Positions 6,124-13,135 of a DNA stretch of 17,736 nt are shown here, piece by piece (the first letter of the stretch is position 1; every line of letters starts with the position of its first letter). The stretch covers positions 1 through 17,736 of the forward strand of contig JBDLSO010000008.1 in assembly GCA_039799445.1 (NCBI GenBank), given 5' to 3'. The stretch comes from JBDLSO01 sp039799445. GTDB taxonomy: Bacteria; Patescibacteriota; Minisyncoccia; Phycocordibacterales; UBA5272. A program made the position numbers and the translations under genes. The notes beneath the pieces were generated by a model. That model had not been told where the DNA came from. It worked only from the letters and a program-made list of their open reading frames with translations, and did no database searches.

Positions 6124-6171
6124 GATTGCAATTTCCGAAAAGAAACCAACATTACTTGACCCAGTTACTCA
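6124..6171 (-). other. In-frame TGA joining two halves of one gene
   Basis: The minus strand reads ...CTG CAA TGA GTA ACT GGG TCA..., and the frame continues open through 15 sense codons to the ATG at 6123 and on for 448 codons. The 15 intervening residues (VTGSSNVGFFSEIAI) complete a loop and the start of a transmembrane helix. The other 15 annotated stops in the window are TAA (10) or TAG (5); this is the only TGA. It may be a nonsense mutation, an assembly or sequencing error, read-through, or a rarely used reassigned UGA. Confidence 0.85.
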
Positions 6172-7782
6172 TTGCAGAGATTTCAAAAGCCCGGCTTCGG
6201 TACCGTTACCTGCCACTTTAAGTGTGACAAAGAGCATAGCAAGATAGAGGGGCGCTACAAAGAGCTGTTCAGTTAATTTTTTCCACCATTCCTTACTCCA
6301 CTTATCTACAAAACCCATGATACCCCCTGCAAACATGAGTGGTGATAACACTATCAAGAATACCAAGACTACAGCACGCGACAAGAATATCATCGCTCCT
6401 TGTACTAATATAAAAGCAGCTAGCATCAAGAGACAGAAGACTACAATAGACCCAGTAAATGTATCGTATATTGTTCCAGTTTTACCACCACCAATATCAA
6501 TAAGCGGGGTTGTTGCATCAGTAAGTACTCCAGTTGCACTTCCTCTTTCTATAGCCCCGGTTGTCTGTAGTATTTTTGCAGTACCAATACCAAGACTATC
6601 TACAATAGCAATACTGATACTGCCTTTTAGTATGCTTCCGGTTGCATCAGTCGGACTTGCACCAAGACCGGCGTAGAATTGCAGCGCAACAATATTTGAA
6701 AGATCTATCATTGCTTTGGTGAAGAAAAAGCTAAAGTTTGTCAGCAGTGAAAATATGATTATAGCAACCAACTTTTGCTTCAAGTCACCTTTGTCTTTAC
6801 CAAGCGAACGACCGATTATCTTTTCTATTGCAATTTTCAAGAGCTGAAAGAGTATGATGATATTGAATAGATTTCGCACTATTACCCAAGTCGCATATAT
6901 AGTCGAATCAGTGCTAGATGTCGCATCAACAAGTCCTAGCATGTCTGAAAAGTTTACAATACTGATACGTAAAACCAAATCAAAGAACGCTCCTGAGGCG
7001 CCGAGTACAGGGGCAGCTATAAGACCAACAAGAACAACCTTGATTAACCATTGTGCTCCGTCACGTATGCAGTATGAGAACCAACTACCTAGGTTTGTAA
7101 AACTGCATTCAGTTTCATCTCTTGCTTCATTTGCTGCAGATGCTGCCACCTCGGAGGCTACTTTTGCAGAGTCCAAAGCTTTTTTTTGATCTGCACAAGC
7201 TGTGCTTGGGTTTGTTGGATTCTCTGCAATACAACTATCATAAGCCAGCTGGGCACTTTGTACTTTCTGTGCGGGTACAGACACTTTTTGAGCTTCATTA
7301 ATAAATGAGTTCTTTGCTGCAGTCACAGCTGCCCGAGCAGTAGCTATATCTGCAGCGCTGTATTTTTCATCGCATGTAAATATTCCTGTACTAGGATCAC
7401 CAGAACCACTTTTGCAAGCACTAGGACCTTCTACATTAAAACGATTTCTTTCTGTGTCTGCCCAATTTATACAACTTGTATATAAAGAACCATTGTTCCA
7501 CCCTAGATTGTTTGCATCTGCAGTACCTTTTTGATTTTTACAAAAAGCTTCTATTTGAGAAACTGTAGGTGAATTGCCTAATTTAGTAATATCACTCAGA
7601 AGAGTTGCGCGTGCTTTTTCTGCATCAATTTTTTCTCTAGCAGCAGTTTCTGCTGCGCCAGTGGTAAGTGACGTAGTTGATGGTAGGGTAACAGTAGGAG
7701 ATTCAGCATATAAAATATAGGGTACAGAGAAAAAACAAACTACGAGCGAAGAAAGAAGCACTATGCGACAAGTGATATGCAT
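6169..7782 (-). CDS. N-terminal half of TrbL/VirB6-like polytopic secretion protein
   Basis: The 537 residues begin with a signal peptide (1-26, ending near LYAES). An extracytoplasmic Ala/Lys-rich domain (~27-225) carries at least six cysteines (81, 104, 123, 137, 184, 196). A polytopic membrane region follows, with helices near 245-275, 297-322, 336-358, 440-462, 464-488 and 505-525. The segment FLSRAVVLVFLIVLSPLMFAGG (466-487) is a strong marker of Patescibacteria TrbL/VirB6-like proteins, which are thought to form the inner-membrane channel of type IV secretion systems. The frame ends at TGA 6171-6169 in the loop before the last helix, and the expected C-terminus continues in frame. It is the first gene of the cluster, and an extended -10 lies 6 nt before its ATG. 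The assignment is from motif recognition and context with prgI and virB4. Confidence 0.85.
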   Translation of the reverse strand: MHITCRIVLLSSLVVCFFSVPYILYAESPTVTLPSTTSLTTGAAETAAREKIDAEKARATLLSDITKLGNSPTVSQIEAFCKNQKGTADANNLGWNNGSLYTSCINWADTERNRFNVEGPSACKSGSGDPSTGIFTCDEKYSAADIATARAAVTAAKNSFINEAQKVSVPAQKVQSAQLAYDSCIAENPTNPSTACADQKKALDSAKVASEVAASAANEARDETECSFTNLGSWFSYCIRDGAQWLIKVVLVGLIAAPVLGASGAFFDLVLRISIVNFSDMLGLVDATSSTDSTIYATWVIVRNLFNIIILFQLLKIAIEKIIGRSLGKDKGDLKQKLVAIIIFSLLTNFSFFFTKAMIDLSNIVALQFYAGLGASPTDATGSILKGSISIAIVDSLGIGTAKILQTTGAIERGSATGVLTDATTPLIDIGGGKTGTIYDTFTGSIVVFCLLMLAAFILVQGAMIFLSRAVVLVFLIVLSPLMFAGGIMGFVDKWSKEWWKKLTEQLFVAPLYLAMLFVTLKVAGNGTEAGLLKSLQ

Positions 7783-7788
7783 ATTTAC

Positions 7789-7797
7789 ATTGTAACA
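7789..7797 (-). promoter_or_regulatory. Extended -10 promoter for the secretion cluster
   Basis: TGT-TACAAT on the minus strand ends 6 nt before the ATG at 7782, predicting a leaderless transcript. It lies just after the terminator of the preceding gene. Confidence 0.55.
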
Positions 7798-7821
7798 AGT
7801 AATAATACAAAAAGAAACAAA

Positions 7822-7858
7822 AAAGCCGCATCAATTCCATGAAATAGAGCGGCTTTAT
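7822..7858 (-). terminator. Intrinsic terminator of the Trp-rich secreted protein gene
   Basis: The stem AAAGCCGC/GCGGCTTT (7822-7829 with 7849-7856) is followed on the minus strand by a T6 run (continuing TTTTTTG), and on the plus strand by ATTTTTTTT. It lies about 26 nt past the TAG at 7884. It insulates this gene from the secretion operon promoter just downstream. Confidence 0.85.
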
Positions 7859-7883
7859 TTTTTTTGTGAGAAATTAGATTGAG

Positions 7884-8303
7884 CTAGCTTCTATTAGTAT
7901 CAACAATGCATGACGCACCTTTGACAATTTCAGACTTTAGCCAATCTGCAGACTTTGTAAAGACAATTCCACCTGTACAAATGCGTTTTGCCTCTGGTAA
8001 CCACCGATGCCTCCAAGCCCAATCACCGCTGGGTAGCGCTTCAACTCTTGGGACTGTGCTTGTAGATGGCGTGGTAGAGCTGCAGCTGTTTGAAGTGGTT
8101 AGGTATCTCCAGGCAACCACTCCACCAAACTTGTTGTAGTCCCAACGCACATCCGTGTGTCTCCACACGTCCATATTCATTTGACACCTAACTTCGGTGC
8201 GGACTACAGTTGTTATCTCCTCCCACGTTGGACGAGATTGAGCGGCAGCACTCATAGGCGCAAAGATCGTGGCCACGAGGGCGGTAGTTAAGAAGAACTT
8301 CAT
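7884..8303 (-). CDS. Secreted Trp-rich protein of unknown function
   Basis: I do not recognise this 139-residue protein. It has a classic signal peptide (MKFFLTTALVATIFAPMSAAAQ, cleavage near 21-22) and a mature part of about 117 residues with eight Trp and four Cys (40, 74, 109, 132), which could form two disulfides. Two segments share an aromatic WRH pattern (VWRHTDVRW at 46-54; WAWRHRW at 95-101), separated by a Ser/Thr/Pro linker (73-85), so it may contain two related halves. The gene differs from its neighbours: G+C is visibly higher (35 of 60 bases in 7981-8040), it has a strong Shine-Dalgarno GGAGG 5 nt before ATG, a full -35/-10 promoter and a leader of about 45 nt. Its own terminator follows. 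Recent acquisition or a distinctly regulated secreted factor are both possible. Stop TAG. Confidence 0.75.
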   Translation of the reverse strand: MKFFLTTALVATIFAPMSAAAQSRPTWEEITTVVRTEVRCQMNMDVWRHTDVRWDYNKFGGVVAWRYLTTSNSCSSTTPSTSTVPRVEALPSGDWAWRHRWLPEAKRICTGGIVFTKSADWLKSEIVKGASCIVDTNRS

Positions 8304-8308
8304 TTGGC

Positions 8309-8313
8309 CCTCC
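8309..8313 (-). promoter_or_regulatory. Shine-Dalgarno GGAGG of the Trp-rich protein gene
   Basis: GGAGG lies 5 nt upstream of the ATG at 8303. It is the only strong Shine-Dalgarno I found in the window. It sits inside GCCCGGAGGGC, which could form a 4-bp stem that partly hides it. Confidence 0.75.
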
Positions 8314-8325
8314 GGGCTTCTGTAT

Positions 8326-8345
8326 ACACAACAGGATTATTGTGT
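8326..8345 (-). repeat. Small stem-loop in the 5' leader of the Trp-rich protein gene
   Basis: ACACAA (8326-8331) pairs with TTGTGT (8340-8345) around an 8-nt loop, just inside the predicted 5' leader. It could stabilise the mRNA or be an operator-like site. It is short and may be chance. Confidence 0.3.
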
Positions 8346-8353
8346 CTAGCATA

Positions 8354-8381
8354 AGTATATCAATAACACAGATTATGTCAA
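8354..8381 (-). promoter_or_regulatory. Full sigma70-type promoter of the Trp-rich protein gene
   Basis: On the minus strand TTGACA (8381-8376) is separated by 16 nt from TATACT (8359-8354), with TGA forming an extended -10. It is the only promoter in the window where I see a consensus -35. It predicts a leader of roughly 45 nt. Confidence 0.75.
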
Positions 8382-8397
8382 TCGTCTATCATTGACC

Positions 8398-8406
8398 TGT
8401 GGATAA
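8398..8406 (-). promoter_or_regulatory. Single perfect DnaA-box-like 9-mer
   Basis: The minus strand reads TTATCCACA, the classical DnaA box, in the gap between divergent promoters. Only one copy was noticed, so it is not evidence for an origin. It may be chance or a DnaA regulatory site. Confidence 0.25.
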
Positions 8407-8498
8407 CTCAGTCAACACCTATTCAGAATAGCTGTGAAGTGCAGCCTTGAAGAAGTATTGATTGAGTGTGTTATATCTAAACTCCAAATTCCAAACTC

Positions 8499-8507
8499 TG
8501 CTATACT
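8499..8507 (+). promoter_or_regulatory. Extended -10 promoter for the coiled-coil membrane protein
   Basis: TGC-TATACT ends 6 nt before the ATG at 8514, and a second TATACT overlaps at 8507-8512. The arrangement predicts a leaderless transcript. Confidence 0.55.
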
Positions 8508-8513
8508 ATACTC

Positions 8514-9311
8514 ATGAAAGAAGAGGAGATACAATTAGCTGCAAAAATAGCTCAAGCACGTCGCAGACAAGAAGTTTTGGCTCGTAGTGTTTTAGCCGAG
8601 CGTGAGGCAGAGAATGCTAAAAAAGAAAAAGCACTAGCTCAACAGAAATTTGAAAATGAGCTCATAGCTGCACAACAAGAAAGCGAAGAAGAGACTATTG
8701 AGCGAAGAAAGGCAGAAGTCGCAGAAGGTAACAGAAAACAACAAGAGTTGCAAGAAAGTGAATATAGACTTCAAGAACAATCTGATTATAATCAAGAACT
8801 AATAGAGCAGCAAATAGTTGATGCAGAAAACGCAGAAAATGAGTATCAACAAAGTGATGATCAAGACTTCGAAGAAGATGGGGGAAGTGAAGAAGAGTAT
8901 GAACAGAGTGAAGGTGGTTCAAGTGACAGAGCGGGTAGACAAAGGCGCCCAAAAGAAAAGAAACCACCCATACCACCACCACCGTTCCCCTCTTTTATGT
9001 TCGGAGTGGCTTGTATCAAAGAGTTACTCGATATAGTATTCTCGCTCACGGCTATTTTGGCTTTTTTCACCCCGTTTTATAGTATACCGTATAGTATTAT
9101 GTTATTTTTTTGGATCAGAAAAGGTGAGCTCTTGTACAGTACGAGAGGTGCAGTAATAGGTAAAACACGAGCAAGACTGATACTAATAGCTATACTCGAA
9201 GCGGTGCCTTTTGTAAATATGATTCCAATGACCGCTTGGTTTATATTGACCACTCATTATGATTGGGTACTACGATATAAGAGGAAAATGCAATTGCGTA
9301 GAAAAAGATAG
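8514..9311 (+). CDS. Coiled-coil membrane protein of unknown function
   Basis: I do not recognise a family for this 265-residue protein. Residues ~1-110 are a long, highly charged coiled coil rich in Glu, Gln, Lys and Arg with no signal peptide. Residues ~112-137 are acidic low complexity (DDQDFEEDGGSEEEYEQSEGG). A basic, proline-rich hinge (141-159, ending PPIPPPPFPS) precedes a membrane domain with hydrophobic stretches near 161-200 (containing FTPFYSIPYSIMLFFW) and 219-247, then a very basic tail (RYKRKMQLRRKR). The coiled coil is probably cytoplasmic and anchored by two to four helices. It is alone on the plus strand between a divergent promoter region and a convergent hairpin, so it is monocistronic. 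Stop TAG. Confidence 0.75.
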   Translation: MKEEEIQLAAKIAQARRRQEVLARSVLAEREAENAKKEKALAQQKFENELIAAQQESEEETIERRKAEVAEGNRKQQELQESEYRLQEQSDYNQELIEQQIVDAENAENEYQQSDDQDFEEDGGSEEEYEQSEGGSSDRAGRQRRPKEKKPPIPPPPFPSFMFGVACIKELLDIVFSLTAILAFFTPFYSIPYSIMLFFWIRKGELLYSTRGAVIGKTRARLILIAILEAVPFVNMIPMTAWFILTTHYDWVLRYKRKMQLRRKR

Positions 9312-9317
9312 TAAGGA

Positions 9318-9356
9318 ACATACAGGGCGGCGGACTTTGTCCGCCGCCCTGTATGT
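9318..9356. terminator. Perfect 18-bp GC-rich hairpin between convergent genes
   Basis: Arms 9318-9335 and 9339-9356 (ACATACAGGGCGGCGGAC and its complement) enclose a TTT loop. It lies between two convergent stop codons (9311 and 9391), where a bidirectional terminator is expected, yet neither strand has a U run. The stem closely matches the hairpin at 16071-16117. Confidence 0.75.
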
Positions 9357-9357
9357 G

Positions 9358-9385
9358 TATTCTACGTTCACTATTCTCTATTCTG
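9358..9385 (+). repeat. Degenerate ATTCT-type repeat next to hairpin
   Basis: TATTCTACGTTCACTATTC then TCTATTCTG, sharing TATTCTCTATTC-like words with 3645-3670 and with the cassette arms. It directly follows the 9318-9356 hairpin. Confidence 0.45.
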
Positions 9386-9390
9386 ACCCC

Positions 9391-11823
9391 CTATCTCTTG
9401 AGCTCTGCTAGACTGGTTTTGAGTTCAGTCAATACTTGTGTAATGGTCGCCAGACGTTCCTCAAGCTCAGCTTTAGTAGAATCTATATTTTGTAAAGCTG
9501 AAACCTCTGGTATTTTTAGTGCCAATTCACCAAGTGTAGTCAATAACACCGCTTCCCTATTTGTACCCCCACCAGCAGTATAATCGGTTTTTGAGTCTTC
9601 GAGTATTTTTTTTGTTTTAGAGACTTCTGCTATGGACAATACTAATTGGTCTCTGTTGGCGATTGTGTTAGGTAGGTTAATGCTTTCAAGATATATAGGA
9701 TTATTGTTTAATGCATTTAATGCAGATGGATTGGCTGTAAAATCTTGATTGTTTGGATCAATATTGCAACGATCACTTTGTATGTTTGCTACTGAGTCTA
9801 ATTGATCTTGGGTTATACCACGACCACCAGTATTGCTTGTGCTATTACTACGTAGTGCTAGTATTTGGCTACACACAGTTTTGACTTCTGTTACAGTACT
9901 GATAATAGAGTCTAGTGTTTTCTTGTTGTTTGTTATAGATTGCAAATAGGCATCAGTTGTTGCAATTGACGTATTAACTGAATTTATTTGGCTTGCACTT
10001 GGAGTAGTATTTATATTGCGTACGCCACTAGTGAAAGCACCTTGATTTGATTTTGAATTACTATTGAAACTTCCAAATCCTGAACTTCTGGCTCCATTGA
10101 CTCCATTATCGACATTATTAATAAGTTGATTGGTCATACCCGTAATAATACTTCGTGTAGCAGAGTTCAGTAAGTCTTTGAATGTTCCCACACTTGCTTG
10201 CGCTTGCAGGTCTGCATTTGGTAGATTAAGTGAAGCAAATACTCTGTTTGCTACTATCGAGCCCGGAGTGATGGTTCTGAATCCATCAGAGCGGCATGTA
10301 CGTATTCTATTCGCCGCTCTATCCTCTGCGGACTGGGGAATGAATGATACACACACTCTAGCACCAGTATTTCCATCATTGTTGGCTAGTGTTTGGCGTT
10401 CTGTCTCTTGCACCCGCGCTACTGCATTTTTCTGACTATTGACTGCATTTTGAGCCGCGATACTTGGAACATTGTTTGCCTGGAATGCCCTCTGCATGAG
10501 GTCTCTATTGTCGGCATCACTTACTGGATAGCGTGAAAACTGAGCTATGATTAGCTTTTTGTCAGCTGCAGTTGTGTTTGGTCTGTCGCATGGGTTTTCT
10601 ATATCATTTAAACTTTTTTGACTATTGATTTGTAGACCAGATGAACCTGGATCAATGGTTCTTGTTTGGGTTTTACCTGTACTAGTATCAGTAAGTGTAT
10701 AACTACCACCAGCACCAACTAGACCCACTCTTGAAAGAGTATTGGCAGCAAAGGTACCGCAACTATCAATTGTGTTGTATAGGTTACTTTGATCAACAGG
10801 TCCACCAGTTTTATTTTTGACAACACACATATATCTACCTGACTGTGCATATGTTTTTTGTACAGAAAATATATCAAATGCACTGATACCCCCAAAAGCA
10901 TTTGTCGGCTTTGTTGGTATCTGGTTACTATTAAAAGGCTTTTGGCTTGGGCGAACATCATTATTTGCCCCATTAAAGAGATTTGATATCCAACCATTTA
11001 AACCTGTTTCCCTAGACTGATACTGCTGTATTGAGTCTAATACTTTTGGTGTTTGACGTCTTTTGTATTCTGCACATTGAGCAGCAAAGATTGCTTCTGC
11101 TAAATCTGGTGTATATCCATTGTTTGTATCACGAACACTGAGCGATACAGCACGTGTTATCTGGTCATAGTAGGTATTGTTTTTGTTTAAATCCGCTAGC
11201 CAAGTCTCAGTTGCAGATTCAGCAAATGAGCCAAAATAACTGTCTAGATCTGTTGGAAAAGTGGTGCCATCAAGTGGCCCCCCCTTAAACCCATTATTCG
11301 CCCAGTTAAGTATACTTTGGTCGGTTTTAATTAACATTTGACGATATATCTCGCGAGCTGCTGGGTCCAAGCATTGCACACGCATTTTTTCCACAAGTGC
11401 CTTAGCATCAAGACTTGCAGTAATAGTATTAGTTTCTTCTACCGCTGCTCCACCATCGACGTCTACTGAGATTGAAGTCTCACCAGGTGCTACAGCATCA
11501 ACAATAACTTTTTTTCCTTTACTTTTTACTTTATTTATAGCGCCTGCGGCTAAGCCACCCACTCCGTCAGCTACAAGATTACTCACACAAGCACTTGCAG
11601 CACTAGTTCCAATACTACCGATTGAGGTATTTGTATTTTGCTCTTGTGGTACTGTTGACGTGGTTGCCTGTAAAGGAGTTATAGTGGGATTATCAGGAAG
11701 TATGAGTAGTGGCGATACTATTTGTATAGGTTCAACATTTTGAGCTATAACAGGAAACGGACTTAAAAGTAAAGCACTGGTTATAGCTATAGATATTATT
11801 TTAGAAAATGTGTGTGGCTTCAT
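9391..11823 (-). CDS. Large secreted protein conserved in Patescibacteria, function unknown
   Basis: This 810-residue protein has a signal peptide (1-27, ending VIAQ) and a Thr/Pro/Gln linker (~30-75). A Gly/Ala segment CVSNLVADGVGGLAAGAINKVKSKGKK (79-105) follows. Next comes a domain with ILNWANNGFKGGPLDGTTFPTDLDSYFGSF (171-200); a similar NW-x(3)-GF-x-G motif is familiar to me from large secreted proteins of these bacteria. The centre is rich in Asn, Ser, Thr and Gln with scattered Cys, and the last ~70 residues form a coiled coil (SALQNIDSTKAELEERLATITQ...). I see no catalytic motif. Its ATG follows the stop of the TSP3-repeat membrane protein by 2 nt, so the two are translated as a unit. 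An envelope or pilus-associated structural role is plausible but unproven. Stop TAG. Confidence 0.75.
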   Translation of the reverse strand: MKPHTFSKIISIAITSALLLSPFPVIAQNVEPIQIVSPLLILPDNPTITPLQATTSTVPQEQNTNTSIGSIGTSAASACVSNLVADGVGGLAAGAINKVKSKGKKVIVDAVAPGETSISVDVDGGAAVEETNTITASLDAKALVEKMRVQCLDPAAREIYRQMLIKTDQSILNWANNGFKGGPLDGTTFPTDLDSYFGSFAESATETWLADLNKNNTYYDQITRAVSLSVRDTNNGYTPDLAEAIFAAQCAEYKRRQTPKVLDSIQQYQSRETGLNGWISNLFNGANNDVRPSQKPFNSNQIPTKPTNAFGGISAFDIFSVQKTYAQSGRYMCVVKNKTGGPVDQSNLYNTIDSCGTFAANTLSRVGLVGAGGSYTLTDTSTGKTQTRTIDPGSSGLQINSQKSLNDIENPCDRPNTTAADKKLIIAQFSRYPVSDADNRDLMQRAFQANNVPSIAAQNAVNSQKNAVARVQETERQTLANNDGNTGARVCVSFIPQSAEDRAANRIRTCRSDGFRTITPGSIVANRVFASLNLPNADLQAQASVGTFKDLLNSATRSIITGMTNQLINNVDNGVNGARSSGFGSFNSNSKSNQGAFTSGVRNINTTPSASQINSVNTSIATTDAYLQSITNNKKTLDSIISTVTEVKTVCSQILALRSNSTSNTGGRGITQDQLDSVANIQSDRCNIDPNNQDFTANPSALNALNNNPIYLESINLPNTIANRDQLVLSIAEVSKTKKILEDSKTDYTAGGGTNREAVLLTTLGELALKIPEVSALQNIDSTKAELEERLATITQVLTELKTSLAELKR

Positions 11824-11825
11824 AT

Positions 11826-12734
11826 TTATTCTTGTGTAGCTATTGCATCAAATGTTAATATCATATCTTGATAACTCTCAGTATACATAGTATAGAAAGG
11901 AATTCCAAGTACAATATCTTCTTGTATGGAGTCAATACGCGGCAATGACATGGCTATACTACTAATATTGTCTATAAGTCTCATATGGTTTTGTACTTGG
12001 TTGGTGGGAACAGACATTTTGAGTAAATCTATTTTAAAATCTGCATAATACTTTGCGTATTTTTGAGAATCACGTAGTAGGTCACCATTATTCTCAGCAA
12101 CACCGCGAAATACCAGTTCAAACTCAGTACCTAGTTTTGGGTTTTTTGTACTGAGTGTAATAAGATTTTTTTTGTAAGTCTCGTTTGATGCCTGAGTAAA
12201 AGCTACTATACGTAAATCAGCAGCATATACACGCTGAATTGTGGGCACCTGTTCAGTCATTTTAGTAAGTGCAGAAGCGGCTAAAGCACTTGCAGCTGTG
12301 TCACTCACTACACCTTTTTCTGAAAGTGCGCTGTAAGTAGCAAAAATTCCACGGGCAAACTTATCAGTTTCACTGAGTGTTATCTCTTTTCCATCTGTAC
12401 CGTTTGCAATTGCTAGTAGATCTCGTTCTTGTGATATTTCCGCCCCATCGGGTATCCCATCATTGTCCGAGTCAGAGTCTTTTGGATCAGTGCCCCACAG
12501 GCGTTCCTCCCAGTCAGTAATACCATCAGCATCAGTGTCTTGTTGTAATACACCGTTAACAGTTACCACATCAAACCTACTTGTATTATATGATACACCG
12601 TTGGAATTTATGATAATAAAGAATAAGAACAGGGTCGCAAGTACTCCACCAATAAATAAGGCAGTTTTTTTTGATGGTACATATTTCAAATACTCACTTG
12701 CTGCTATTTTTTGCATGATAGTTTTTTTCTTCAT
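11826..12734 (-). CDS. Membrane-anchored protein with thrombospondin type 3-like calcium-binding repeats
   Basis: This 302-residue protein has a basic cytoplasmic N-terminus (1-23), one transmembrane anchor (~24-43, ALFIGGVLATLFLFFIII) and an extracytoplasmic part. The latter begins with two TSP3-like, aspartate-rich loops: DTDADGITDWEE (66-77) and DSDSDNDGIPDGAE (86-99). Such loops bind calcium in family members. The remaining ~200 residues are mainly helical and unassigned. It is the first gene of an operon, directly followed (2-nt gap) by the 810-residue secreted protein, which suggests that the pair works together at the cell surface. The ATG at 12734 is supported by a -10 (TACAAT) ending 6 nt upstream. 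Stop TAA. Confidence 0.8.
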   Translation of the reverse strand: MKKKTIMQKIAASEYLKYVPSKKTALFIGGVLATLFLFFIIINSNGVSYNTSRFDVVTVNGVLQQDTDADGITDWEERLWGTDPKDSDSDNDGIPDGAEISQERDLLAIANGTDGKEITLSETDKFARGIFATYSALSEKGVVSDTAASALAASALTKMTEQVPTIQRVYAADLRIVAFTQASNETYKKNLITLSTKNPKLGTEFELVFRGVAENNGDLLRDSQKYAKYYADFKIDLLKMSVPTNQVQNHMRLIDNISSIAMSLPRIDSIQEDIVLGIPFYTMYTESYQDMILTFDAIATQE

Positions 12735-12740
12735 AGTTGT

Positions 12741-12746
12741 ATTGTA
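12741..12746 (-). promoter_or_regulatory. -10 promoter element for the TSP3-repeat gene
   Basis: TACAAT on the minus strand ends 6 nt before the ATG at 12734. It lacks the TGn extension (TAG instead). A leaderless transcript is predicted. It is divergent from the promoter at 12776. Confidence 0.45.
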
Positions 12747-12775
12747 CTAAACAATAACATAAAAACAAACAAATA

Positions 12776-12784
12776 TGGTATTAT
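12776..12784 (+). promoter_or_regulatory. Extended -10 promoter for the small secreted protein
   Basis: TGG-TATTAT ends 6 nt before the ATG at 12791. The intervening AAAGGT could also act as a weak ribosome binding site if transcription started further upstream. Confidence 0.45.
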
Positions 12785-12790
12785 AAAGGT

Positions 12791-13135
12791 ATGAAAATAG
12801 TATCACATTTGCATATTGGTTTAGCTTTTATGGTTTTTTGTCTCGTACTTGTTTCAGTAAAGACTCACACAGAAGCCGCTGTTTCTTCAAGTGTCAAGTC
12901 ACGAGTGTTTTACGGCAGAATAACGACAGTAATACCTTGCCCTAATGGTACACTTATTACTCTTAAATCAGGTAGTTATCTGATACCTCTTCCACCCGAG
13001 GTTAAAATACACAAAACTGGGGTAACAAGTCCAGGGAAGGTGTTGCTTGGTAGGTACAATCCAGTAACAACAGTTTGTGAAATTGAACCACCAATTCCAG
13101 CGCTTGGTACAGTCATATTGTATGGGACTAACTAG
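12791..13135 (+). CDS. Small secreted protein of unknown function
   Basis: This 114-residue protein has an N-terminal hydrophobic segment (residues 8-23) and a likely signal peptidase site near TEAA (27-30). The mature part of about 84 residues looks mostly beta (SRVFYGRITTVIPCPNGTLITLKSGSYLIPLPPEVKIH...). Its two cysteines (50 and 96) may form one disulfide. The repeated short strands suggest a small barrel fold, but I do not recognise a family. It is divergent from the TSP3-repeat gene with 56 nt between starts. The stop TAG overlaps a GTG that opens a possible small membrane-peptide ORF (13135-13245). Confidence 0.7.
   Translation: MKIVSHLHIGLAFMVFCLVLVSVKTHTEAAVSSSVKSRVFYGRITTVIPCPNGTLITLKSGSYLIPLPPEVKIHKTGVTSPGKVLLGRYNPVTTVCEIEPPIPALGTVILYGTN

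Noticed and set aside
6110..6171. Selenocysteine insertion at the in-frame TGA
   Set aside because: The downstream RNA has only a weak 7-bp stem with several G-U pairs, and the protein is a membrane channel family without redox selenocysteine members.
8304..8513. Replication origin
   Set aside because: Only one DnaA box was seen, with no dnaA, rpmH or dnaN nearby and no AT-rich unwinding array.
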